Source: Lachnospiraceae bacterium
Lineage (GTDB): Bacteria > Bacillota > Clostridia > Lachnospirales > Lachnospiraceae
Reading direction: 5' to 3'
NCBI GenBank assembly: GCA_015258065.1
Contig: JABZIZ010000007.1
Location: forward strand, 1 to 64,000
Length of the DNA stretch: 64,000 nucleotides
Position numbers and translations under genes: made by a program. Below the pieces are notes generated by a model. It did no database searches and was not told the DNA's origin. It saw only the letters and a list, made by a program, of their open reading frames with translations. Positions 32,519 to 41,300 of the stretch are shown here, piece by piece (the stretch's first letter is position 1; each line of letters opens with the position of its first letter).

Positions 32519-32565
32519 ATTATAATCCATTCTACCACGGAACGCACGAGATTACAGTGGTAGAA
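32519..32565 (-). promoter_or_regulatory. Consensus -10 with an adjoining inverted repeat upstream of the AlaX gene
   Basis: A perfect TATAAT on the minus strand is at 32519-32524. Just upstream, TTCTACCAC (32530-32538) and GTGGTAGAA (32557-32565) form a perfect 9-bp inverted repeat with an 18-bp spacer over the -35 region. No good -35 is visible. The repeat could bind a regulator. Confidence 0.45.
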
Positions 32566-33050
32566 GAGCACCAACCACCGCTGTTGTCAACGGAGCGGAG
32601 ATAGATTTCCAACCATTCAGTTTTTTGGCAGCGTAGGGAATTTAGCAAGGATTCCTTTGAACCCAAGGCTTCCTGACAGTAGGATGGTTATTGCGAACAG
32701 TACTTGACACTATCTACACTTTTCCTCCAGTTTGATTCTATCCACCCTCAGAATACTATAAATATAATCATCATAGAAACGATTCTTATATAAGTGGTGG
32801 TCGCGCAGTTTTGCATCAATGCTAAATCCACAATACTCTAGCAGTTTTCTTGAACTGAAGTTTATTTCACATGTTTGAGCATATATTTTATTCACGTCAC
32901 TACCGTTTTGTAGTTTGACATATAATCTTCTCCCCACCCTATCCTTAGTATCATACCAGTTTTCCATTCCTAGAATGATAACCCTAATCACCGGAACAAG
33001 CGATTTTCTGGATTCCTGTCAAAAACAGATCAAATACCACAAAGGAAAAC
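32566..33050. other. AT-rich gap between the AlaX and carD genes
   Basis: Apart from the truncated acetyltransferase at 32710-32967, I see no gene, RNA or mobile element here. The stretch is visibly richer in A and T than its neighbours. It looks like decayed acquired DNA. Confidence 0.5.
32710..32967 (-). pseudogene. Truncated GNAT acetyltransferase
   Basis: About 85 residues end with SSRKLLEYCGFSIDAKLRDH, then LYKNRFYDDYIYSILRVDR, the conserved C-terminal part of RimJ/RimL-like GNAT acetyltransferases (N-x-x-S-x-K/R-x-L-E-x-x-GF). The N-terminal half with the acetyl-CoA-binding V/I-G-x-x-x-L and Q/R-x-x-G-x-G/A motifs is missing, as family members are about 170 residues. The ATG at 32967 is only a convenient start. 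Base composition is AT-rich compared with flanking genes. I read it as a degraded acquired gene. Confidence 0.6.
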
Positions 33051-33101
33051 GAAAGAAAAACCCTCCGCAAGCCGTATAGACAAAGGCTTCACAGAGGGTT
33101 T
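33051..33101 (-). terminator. Terminator of the carD-like gene
   Basis: AAACCCTC (33058-33065) pairs with GAGGGTTT (33094-33101), with an inner AAGCC/GGCTT stem. A T-rich run follows on the minus strand. It is about 125 nt beyond the carD-like stop; the gap holds two copies of ATCCCGGAATGGAA. Confidence 0.65.
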
Positions 33102-33225
33102 ATTGGTTTTCAACTGTCAAAGATGGTAACAAACGACAAAGCTAGGAAATCTTAGTTCGGTGATCCCGGAATGGAAGGAACACTGTGCTTTGAAACGCCA
33201 TCCCGGAATGGAACTTATGCGGTGC

Positions 33226-33744
33226 TTAGGACGCTTCCTGCAGTACCCGGTTTAATGTACCGGTCACCGTCTTCTTCACCTTGTCCACTTCCGTCTTCAG
33301 CGCAAAAGCAAGTTCCGGATATAATAACTTCTCTGAAAGAGAGAGATAACGTTCATTCATGGAAGCCAGCTTCTTGCCGTTTTGGGTGCGCTCGATGCGG
33401 AGCTTATAGAGTCCCTTCACCAGCGCAAGCATTTCCGGTGCATCATTTCTCTTTACTACTTCCGCAATCTCCGCTTCTGCCTTCTTGCCGGTCGAAACAG
33501 ACAGGCTGTCCATTTCTTCCAGATGATCCATCAGCTCCTTGGCTTCTTCTTCACTGATCACATCACGCATCTTGTCTTCGCCGCCATCGACCGGCACATA
33601 GAGCACGGCACTCTTATCGGATGCAGAGGATAACTGATAATAGAGCTTCTCTTTACCGGCGGAAAGAAACGGCGGAATGGCAATGTCCTTCAGCATGCAA
33701 AGACCACGGCTTCCATAAACTACGACTTCTCCCTTCTTCAGCAT
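33226..33744 (-). CDS. CarD/CdnL-family RNA polymerase-binding regulator
   Basis: The 172-residue product starts MLKKGEVVVYGSRGLCMLKDI, the RNA-polymerase-interacting Tudor-like domain found in CarD and the repair factor TRCF. A helical C-terminal domain follows (about 65-172: ISEEEAKELMDHLEEMDSL and LALVKGLYKLRIERT). CarD-type proteins bind the polymerase beta subunit and stabilise open promoter complexes, notably at rRNA promoters. ATG at 33744 has GGAGG 7 nt upstream; the 28 codons further upstream have none. It follows a ROK kinase and an acetyltransferase gene. Confidence 0.92.
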   Translation of the reverse strand: MLKKGEVVVYGSRGLCMLKDIAIPPFLSAGKEKLYYQLSSASDKSAVLYVPVDGGEDKMRDVISEEEAKELMDHLEEMDSLSVSTGKKAEAEIAEVVKRNDAPEMLALVKGLYKLRIERTQNGKKLASMNERYLSLSEKLLYPELAFALKTEVDKVKKTVTGTLNRVLQEAS

Positions 33745-33824
33745 TTGTACCTCCTGTCTGGAACAAAAAAAAGTCAAATTTTTTATGTGAAGCGCAAAAA
33801 ATTTGGCTTTCAACACTAAAGAAA

Positions 33825-34418
33825 TCATAGCATTTTCCCGATATAATTAAAATACCTCTTCGCCGGAAGATACATGAAATGTTCCACAAAATATTTGTCC
33901 ATCATGGGATTAAAACTGTGAAAGTCTGTGTGGTCATAGGTAAATCCCGTCTTATCCATGACATGGCGGGATCGCAGGTTCCCGTCATAATAGCAGCACC
34001 AGACGCCCTCCCTTTGTCTGTCACAGAAGGCGTACCGCAGCATTTCCCGCACCGCCTCCGTCGTCAGTCCCTGATTCTGATAGGGTCTTGCAATCCAGTA
34101 TCCAAGCTCCGCTTCCGTCTCTTTTCTTCCTCTTGCCCCACTCGGGCTCATGGTTAAGCCGATGGAGCCGATGGCTTCATTGTCTCCTCCCTTCCTTGTG
34201 ATGGCAAAAATGCCATCTTTTTTCAAAATGGTCCGAATCATGTTTCCGGAATAAATCACAGACTCATGCGGAAGCCACCCCGCATTCGGTCCGATTTCCG
34301 GATCGGAAGCATAACGAAAAAGCGCCTGTGCATCCGCTTCATCGTCTTTCCACGGGCGCAAAATCAGACGCTTTGTCTCCAGTACGGTTGGAAATCCGGA
34401 GAGAGAGATCCTCGTCAT
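33825..34418 (-). CDS. GNAT acetyltransferase, RimJ/RimL type
   Basis: The 197-residue protein has LETKRLILRPWKDDEADA (about 14-31) and GSIGL in the central strand, AELGYWIARPYQNQGLTTEAV with the acetyl-CoA loop, and SRHVMDKTGFTYDHTDF near the end. These define the GNAT fold of the RimJ/RimL group, which acetylates N-terminal amines or small molecules. The substrate is unknown. The ATG overlaps the ROK kinase stop as ATGA, which fixes the start at 34418 and indicates coupled translation. Confidence 0.9.
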   Translation of the reverse strand: MTRISLSGFPTVLETKRLILRPWKDDEADAQALFRYASDPEIGPNAGWLPHESVIYSGNMIRTILKKDGIFAITRKGGDNEAIGSIGLTMSPSGARGRKETEAELGYWIARPYQNQGLTTEAVREMLRYAFCDRQREGVWCCYYDGNLRSRHVMDKTGFTYDHTDFHSFNPMMDKYFVEHFMYLPAKRYFNYIGKML

Positions 34419-35296
34419 GCAGCAGGCTCTTTCTCCGCATCCATGGCAAGCTTCAGGCAACCCATAATGCCCTGATTGTCATTCAGACTTGCGGGAACAA
34501 TATAATGATCCAGATCCTCCATCTCCTTTGTACGGATGTAACCGTTCATATTCTTTTTGACCTTGCTTCGTATCAACGGGAAGAGATGCTCCTGATGCAT
34601 CACGCCTCCACCGAAGATAATCACCTGCGGACTCAGAAGCATGACACAGGACTGCACCGCCTGCGCGAGGTATTCCGCCTCGAATTCCCAGACTTCCGGG
34701 CGATTTGCAAGACTCTTCGCCTCTTCCTTCCAGCGGTCCTGAATCGCCGGTCCGCTTGCCATTCCTTCTAAACAGGTTCCGTGGAACGGACAATGTCCCT
34801 GATAGGTGTCCCACTGCGCAGGTACCATCTGAATATGTCCCGCCTCCGGATGCAGCATGCCATGTAAGAGCCTTCCGTTGGTCATAATCCCGGCGCCGAT
34901 TCCGGTGCCGACGGTGAAATAGACGGCATCCGTCAGTCCCTTGGCACGCCCCCAGGTCACTTCCCCCAGAAGAGAACCGTTGACATCCGTATCGAAGCCG
35001 ACCGGAAGTTGCAGAGCCTCCTTCACCGCTCCCACAATGTTATAATTCTGCCAGGGAATTTTGGGAGTGGTCGTGATATAGCCGTAGGTGCTTGAATTCC
35101 TGTTCAGATCAATCGGCCCGAAGCAGGCAATGCCGATTGCCCGAATCTCTCTCTCTTTAAAAAAATCCAAGATTCTCGGCATCGTTTCTTCCGGTGTCGT
35201 TGTCGGAATGGATACCTGTTCAAAGATCCTTCCGTTCTCATTTCCCAGTGCGCAAATCATCTTGGTTCCGCCTGCTTCCAGTGCTCCGTACATCAT
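34415..35296 (-). CDS. ROK-family sugar kinase, probably fructokinase
   Basis: The 293-residue protein starts MMYGALEAGGTKMICALG, the ATP-binding AGGTK loop used by ROK fructokinases where glucokinases have D-x-G-G-T. VNGSLLGEVTWGRAKG and TVGTGIGAG follow. Zinc is bound by the HPEAGH His and GHCPFHGTCLEGMASG. This pattern is that of manganese- or magnesium-dependent fructokinases such as those in Lactococcus and Bacillus. It would feed fructose 6-phosphate to glycolysis. GGAGG lies 7 nt before the ATG. No transporter gene is nearby. Confidence 0.92.
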   Translation of the reverse strand: MMYGALEAGGTKMICALGNENGRIFEQVSIPTTTPEETMPRILDFFKEREIRAIGIACFGPIDLNRNSSTYGYITTTPKIPWQNYNIVGAVKEALQLPVGFDTDVNGSLLGEVTWGRAKGLTDAVYFTVGTGIGAGIMTNGRLLHGMLHPEAGHIQMVPAQWDTYQGHCPFHGTCLEGMASGPAIQDRWKEEAKSLANRPEVWEFEAEYLAQAVQSCVMLLSPQVIIFGGGVMHQEHLFPLIRSKVKKNMNGYIRTKEMEDLDHYIVPASLNDNQGIMGCLKLAMDAEKEPAA

Positions 35297-35455
35297 GACC
35301 GTTCCTCCGGTTCCTTCCCTATGCTGTTGTAAATTTCTGTTGTCTGATCACCATCTCCGGGATACAGGACTTCCTGCATTCCCTTACAAAAACATTTGTA
35401 AAACGTTCCTTTTTTACAAAAACGGATCTCTATCCCTGTTTTGGATACCTATGTC
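35297..35455. other. Gap between the TelA-like and ROK kinase genes
   Basis: The gap holds two copies of TTACAAAAAC and a small stem TTACAAA/TTTGTAA. It probably carries the ROK operon promoter, but I cannot place it. Confidence 0.35.
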
Positions 35456-36784
35456 CTATGACTGCATGCTGCCCTGCGAATGCGAAGCCGTTTCCAATAG
35501 CTTATTCTTCAGCTGGTCCTCGATCTGTCCCAGTTCCGCCTCTGCGATTCTGCGCTTTTCTCTTCCCTCCGACTGAATCTTCACCACTTCATCCAGTGTA
35601 GAGATCAGTTCCGCGTTCGTCTGCTTCAAGGTCTCGATATCTACGACGCCTCTTTCCAGTTCCTTTGCATTCTCGATCGTTGCCGTTTTCAGCTTCTGGG
35701 CATTCTTCTTCAAAAGCTCATTGGTCATATCGGACACTTCTCTCTGTGCCTTGGCCGCCTGCGCCGAATGCTCAATGCCGAGGGCAATGACCATCTGGGA
35801 TTTCCAGAGAGGAATCGTGTTGACAATCGTCGACTGAATCTTCTGTGCCATCTCCGTATCGGAAGACTGCATGAGACGAATCTGCGGACCGGTCTGCAAC
35901 GCAATATTTCTGGTCAGTTCCAGATCATAGAGCTTCTTCTCAAACCTGGTGCACTTATCATCCAGATCCTTGGCCGCCTGCGCATCCTGCGGAAGCCCGG
36001 AGAGCTGCGCCTTCTGCTGTGCTTCTTTGAGATCAGTCGCGCGAATTTCCGCCAGTCTCTTCTTCCCTGCCAGGATGTACATCGTCAGCTCTTTGAAATA
36101 GGTCAGATTCATGTCGTACATCTTATCGAGCATGGTGGCGTCCTTCATGAGCGTAATCTGGTGCTTCTCCAGCTCATTCGTGATGGTCGTCACATTGGTC
36201 TCCACCTTGGCATATCTGGTTTGCAGCGCCGCCGCCTTATTCTGCGCCTTGTGAAAAAAGCCCAGAATTCCCTTTTCGTTGTCGTCCACTTCAAAGTTTT
36301 TGAGTTGCAGAATCAGGTTGGACACCATTTCACCGGTTTCGCCCAGATCCTTGGTTCTCACCGACTCCAGGGTCTTTTCCGAAAAATCCGACAGCTTTTT
36401 CTGTGTGCCCGTCCCGTAATTCAGGACCGCCGTCGTATTCGTGATATCAATCTGTCTGGAAAAATCATCCACCTGCTTCTGCTCCTGCGGTGTCAGATTG
36501 GCCTCCTGTGCCAGCTTTTCTTCCGGAGACAGGGTTTGTGTCTGTAACACCGGTGCCTGTACGTTCTCCATCTGCAGGACGGGTGCCTGCGGTGCGCTCT
36601 CCATCTGCAGGACAGGAGCCTGCGGTGCGCTCTCCATCTGCAGGACGGGTGCCTGCGGTGCGCTCTCCATCTGCAGGACAGGTGCCTGCGGGACGGGTGC
36701 CTGTTGCACTGCCGGTTCCTGTTCTTCAAATGACAATACCGGTGAGGGTATCTGTTGTCCTGTCCGTTCTTCCATCTCTGCCAT
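35456..36784 (-). CDS. TelA/KlaA-family toxic anion resistance protein with an 11-residue repeat
   Basis: The 442-residue protein matches the TelA family from about residue 85: long helices with FSRQIDITNTTAVLNYGTGTQ, NLILQLKNFEVDD, NLTYFKELTMYILAGKKRL and SKMVI-like IPLWKSQMVIALGIEHSA. The family is linked to tellurite and envelope stress but has no proven reaction. Before it, residues 30-75 repeat APQAPVLQMES four times, encoded by 33-bp units at about 36550-36705. ATG at 36784 has GGGAGG 7 nt upstream. It lies 27 nt after the XpaC-like gene, its usual partner. Confidence 0.9.
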   Translation of the reverse strand: MAEMEERTGQQIPSPVLSFEEQEPAVQQAPVPQAPVLQMESAPQAPVLQMESAPQAPVLQMESAPQAPVLQMENVQAPVLQTQTLSPEEKLAQEANLTPQEQKQVDDFSRQIDITNTTAVLNYGTGTQKKLSDFSEKTLESVRTKDLGETGEMVSNLILQLKNFEVDDNEKGILGFFHKAQNKAAALQTRYAKVETNVTTITNELEKHQITLMKDATMLDKMYDMNLTYFKELTMYILAGKKRLAEIRATDLKEAQQKAQLSGLPQDAQAAKDLDDKCTRFEKKLYDLELTRNIALQTGPQIRLMQSSDTEMAQKIQSTIVNTIPLWKSQMVIALGIEHSAQAAKAQREVSDMTNELLKKNAQKLKTATIENAKELERGVVDIETLKQTNAELISTLDEVVKIQSEGREKRRIAEAELGQIEDQLKNKLLETASHSQGSMQS

Positions 36785-36811
36785 CTGTTGTCCTCCCACT
36801 CTAACCAGTTC

Positions 36812-38224
36812 CTATTCTACTGTCTTTTCCTGTACGATCAGGTCGTCCTCGGACAACCCGTCGTGCGCCATCATGGTCTTCATCACGGAAATATCGGATG
36901 AGATGTCCCATGAGACGTCTTCAAACAGACTATCAAAAAGCTTTTCAAAAGCCTGATTGATCCCGGTAAGTGATTCCGAAATTTCTTTCTTGGCTTCCCT
37001 GATATTATCTCCGATTTCCTCCCGCTCCGAAAGATCCGCATAAGCGTTTAAGAGCTTTAGCGTCGTCGGAAGATAATAACTCATGAACTTTCGAAGCCCT
37101 GATGCGGATTCCGGACGTTTTTTGACTTCATCGAAGATCTTTCCCGTAATATTCTCCAGCTTCTCGATCTTCTGTCTCATCTCGGGATCCGAAATGCGCT
37201 CCTTGCACACATGTACCGCTTCCAGATATTTTTCCCCCTCTTCCAGAACCATCCTGGCTTCGGGCGCATTCTTTGCCTGATCGAGGTTTCTCCTCATGGC
37301 TTCACCCAAAGACGCCTCTTCCTGCCTGAACTTCTCCGTCAGAAGATAGTGCAAGTAGGTCTCTCTGGTCAGGATCAGGGTCTCCTCCTGCGCATCGAAG
37401 TGGGAATCCGGCAAAAAACCGCTCTTCATCATCTTCTTCAAGTCTTCCGCCATCTGTGGAACGGGGCCCCCACCGTCTCTGGAGAGATCTGAGAGCCTCA
37501 TATAATCTCCCGTCTCGCAGATTCTCCCAAGCTTTTGATATTTCTTATAGAGTCTGCGCATTCTGCCGCCCTTCACGCCCAGAACCACGCTGCCGATAAA
37601 GACCAGTTCAAACAGCGCTGCGGCAACCAGAAGACCGACTCCCGACCCGGCAGACACTCCCTTGCTAAATATATATCGCAACATGAGCCCGACCCAAAAG
37701 AGCGCAAGTGCAAAGATCCCGGAGCCCAGCGCCATCATCACGCCTGCAATCAGCTGTCCCATCCCGTAATAAGGAGAGAGGATCTTCCATCCCTGTCTGA
37801 AAAAATAATTTCTTCGATTCTTTTCTGCCTGGATCGGCAGAGTCAGTTCTTCCTTTCGCAGCCAATCCGGGCAGTCCTTCTGTCCCATCTGCTGTCTCGT
37901 CATCCAGTAAGGTTGTCCGTCTTTTTGCGGGGTGACATCCTTTACCAGCAAAGCCAGCTTCTCCTGCCTGCGTTTTTCCTGCGCCGGCGACACATAAGGC
38001 GTCCCAAATGGTTCCCGCACCGCAGGAGGCGTATTCTTCCGATCGTTTCCTCCCAAAATGGCGGATTTGATCGAATCGGATAATCCCATCGACAGACCGT
38101 TGGTGATCTCGGTGACCCCTGTCATAATTTCATTGGATAAGTCCCCGTAATTGCCGCTTTTCACCGCCTGATTCACGGCATCCGTAATCCGGTCCCCGGC
38201 ATTTTGAAGCTCATTTAAATTCAT
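36812..38224 (-). CDS. XpaC-family membrane protein (BCIP hydrolysis family)
   Basis: The 470-residue protein has a central membrane block (about 155-230: GMGQLIAGVMMALGSGIFAL and LLVAAALFELVFIGSVVLG) and a helical cytoplasmic part. ITGKIFDEVKKRPE followed by RKFMSYYLPTTLKLLNAY is the signature of the 5-bromo-4-chloroindolyl phosphate hydrolysis family, named for a Bacillus phenotype. The biochemical role is not established. ATG at 38224 follows GAGGGGG. XpaC-TelA is a conserved pair in Firmicutes; together they probably act at the envelope. Confidence 0.88.
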   Translation of the reverse strand: MNLNELQNAGDRITDAVNQAVKSGNYGDLSNEIMTGVTEITNGLSMGLSDSIKSAILGGNDRKNTPPAVREPFGTPYVSPAQEKRRQEKLALLVKDVTPQKDGQPYWMTRQQMGQKDCPDWLRKEELTLPIQAEKNRRNYFFRQGWKILSPYYGMGQLIAGVMMALGSGIFALALFWVGLMLRYIFSKGVSAGSGVGLLVAAALFELVFIGSVVLGVKGGRMRRLYKKYQKLGRICETGDYMRLSDLSRDGGGPVPQMAEDLKKMMKSGFLPDSHFDAQEETLILTRETYLHYLLTEKFRQEEASLGEAMRRNLDQAKNAPEARMVLEEGEKYLEAVHVCKERISDPEMRQKIEKLENITGKIFDEVKKRPESASGLRKFMSYYLPTTLKLLNAYADLSEREEIGDNIREAKKEISESLTGINQAFEKLFDSLFEDVSWDISSDISVMKTMMAHDGLSEDDLIVQEKTVE

Positions 38225-38353
38225 CTCATTCCCCCTCACCTCACACCCTTTCAGGATGCGAGTGTCAAAAGTTCTAAAATTCGTTTGGAATTCCCGCCCC
38301 TTTGACTCTTGTCATTTTATCATAAAAAAGGAAGTTCCAGAATCCTGCAATCC

Positions 38354-41300
38354 CTATAAATCAAAAATACTGATTTGATTGCTCTGCGGCAATTCACTTA
38401 ACAGCCCGATTTCCGTCAGTTTGTCCATGACCGCCTGCGGGCACTTGGTCTTTTCCCTGAATTCATCGCGGGACAGAAAGGTACCGCCCTTGACCGCCTC
38501 TTCAATGGCGATTGCGGCAATTGGACCCATGCCGTCGATGGACTGGAGAGAGGGCATGATTTTACCGTCAATCACCTGAAAGCTTCTGGCCTTCGCACGA
38601 AACAGATCGAGTGGCATAAACTCGATTCCTCTCTCATACATTTCTTCCACCAGGCGCATGTCCTGCAATTCCAGCGCCTCTGTGTTGGTCAGCTCGTTCT
38701 TGCGGTTTCTGAAATCCTCCATCACCTGATGCAGATGCGCCTCTCCCTGGCACATATCCTCATAGGAAAAAGCCTTGGCACGGATCGAGAACCATGCAGC
38801 GTAAAAAGCCGCCGGATAATACACCTTAAACCATGCAATCCTCCATGCCATCATCACATAAGCCGCCGCATGTGCCTTCGGAAACATGTATTTGATCTTC
38901 AGGCAGGAATCAATGTACCAGTCGGGCACCTGTGCCTCCTTCATTGCTTCCTTCATTTCCGGCTGCAGCCCTTTTCCCTTTCTCACCGATTCCATCGTCT
39001 TAAAAGACAGCGATTTATCCATCCCCTTTTGAATCAGATAGATCATGATGTCATCTCTACAGCAGATCGCCGTGTCGATCGTCGCCTGCCCCGACATGAT
39101 CAGATCCTTGGCGTTTCCCAACCACACGTCCGTTCCGTGGGAGAGACCGGAGATGCGGATCAGGTGAGAAAAAGAAGTCGGCTTCGCATCGATCACCATT
39201 TGCATCGCAAAATCGGTGCCAAACTCCGGCAGTCCCAGGCAGCCGAGTTTCGTGCCGCTAATCTGCTTGGGTGTAAGCCCGAGCGCCTCCGTGCTCTGCC
39301 AGAGCGTCATCACCTTCCTATCGTCCAGGGGCACCTCTGTCGGATCGATGTCCGTGACATCCTGTAAGAAACGAATCATGGTCGGATCATCATGCCCCAG
39401 AATATCCAGCTTCAGCAGGTTGTGGTCGATCGAGTGGTAATCATAATGAGTCGTCACTGTCGCAATATCCTTGTTGGCGGGATGCTGGACCGGTGTAAAA
39501 GAATTGATATCCTGTCCGACCGGCAGCACAATGATTCCTCCCGGATGCTGACCGGTTCCCGTTCGAATCCCGGTGCACTTGAGTACCAGGCGATTGATCT
39601 CGCTTCTTCTCTTCTCCTCGTGCACCGAGTCAAAATATTTTTTTACATATCCGTAGGCAGTCTTATCCGCTAAGGCTGCAATGGTGCCGGCTCTGAAGGT
39701 CTGTCCCGCACCGAAAATCACCTCCGTATATTTATGCGCCTTCGACTGGTATTCTCCCGAAAAGTTCAGGTCGATATCCGGTTCCTTGTCTCCCTTGAAT
39801 CCAAGGAAGGTTTCAAAAGGAATATCAAAGCCGTCCTTCTTCAGCTTTGCCCCGCAATGCGGACAGATTTTATCCGGCATATCACAGCCTGAATTTCCTG
39901 CGTAGACCCTCACCTCTTCCGAATCAAAGTCGGAATATTTGCACGAGGGACAAACATAATGGGGCGGAAGCGAATTGACCTCCGTAATGCCCGCCGTAAA
40001 TGCCACAAAGGAGGAGCCGACCGAACCGCGGCTGCCGACCAGATAGCCGTCTTCCACACTCTTCCACACCAACTTCTGTGCGATGATATACATCACTGCA
40101 AAACCGTTGGAAATGATGGAATGCAATTCCCTTTGTAACCTCTCTTCCACGATTTCCGGCAGAGGATCCCCATAAATCTCATGCGCCTTCGTATAACAGA
40201 TATGCTTTAAAATGCCATCGCTGTTTTCGATCACGGGCGCACATTTATCCGGCCTCACGGGAGAAATGGAATCACACATATCCAGGATCTCACGCGGATG
40301 ATCAATGACGATTTCTTTTGCCTTCTTCTCGCCCAAATAGGCGAATTCGTTTAACATCTCCTCCGTGGTATGCAGATAAAGCGGTGCAGAGGACTCCTCT
40401 TCCATCCCCCTCCCCGCCTGAATGATCGTGCGGTAGATTTCGTCCTGCGGATCCAGAAAATGCACGTCGCAGGTCGCCACCACCCGCTTATTAAACTGCT
40501 CTCCCAGTTTGACGATCTTCCGGTTCAGTTCTCGCAAGTCCTCTTCCGAGTGGACATTTTCATGCTTCGGAGCGTCAATCATAAAGGCGTTGTTCCCAAT
40601 CGGCTGCACTTCCAGGTAATCATAGAAAGAAACCAGCTTGGCAATTTCTTCTTCCGAACGTTCCTCTTCGACCGCCTCAAAGAGTTCTCCTGCACAACAG
40701 GCGCTACCGACGATCAGTCCCTCTCTGTACTTTTCCAGCACGCTTTTGGGTACGAGCGGATATCTGTGGAAATACTCCAGATGTGACTTCGATACCAGCG
40801 TATAGAGGTTCACCCTCCCCTTCGTGTTCCTGGCAAGCAGGATACAGTGGTGGGGTCTTAAATGTTTGACCGCCTTCTCGGGCGCATCGTTCAGGCCATT
40901 GATCTGTCCCAGCTTTTCGATCTTCTTCTCTGCCAGCATCGGTAAAAAAGCGAGGAAAATTTCTGCTGTACATTCTGCATCGTTGACTGCCCGGTGATGG
41001 CCTTCCATCTCATGCCCCGTGATCGTTTTATAGACCACATTTAAGGTATGTCTCGCCTGGGTCGGGAAAAACACCCGCGAGAGACCGACCGTATCCACGC
41101 TGGTATAGTCAAAGGCAATCCCCAGATCCTTAAAATTCTGCTTGATGAAACTGACGTCAAAAGAGACGTTGTGTCCCACGAGCACGCTTCCCCGGATGAA
41201 TTCCGCAAATCTCGGAAGAATCTCCTGTCTGGTTCCCGCATCCATCACCATCTCATCGGTAATGGAAGTCAGCTGTCTGATTCGAAAAGGGATCGGAACT

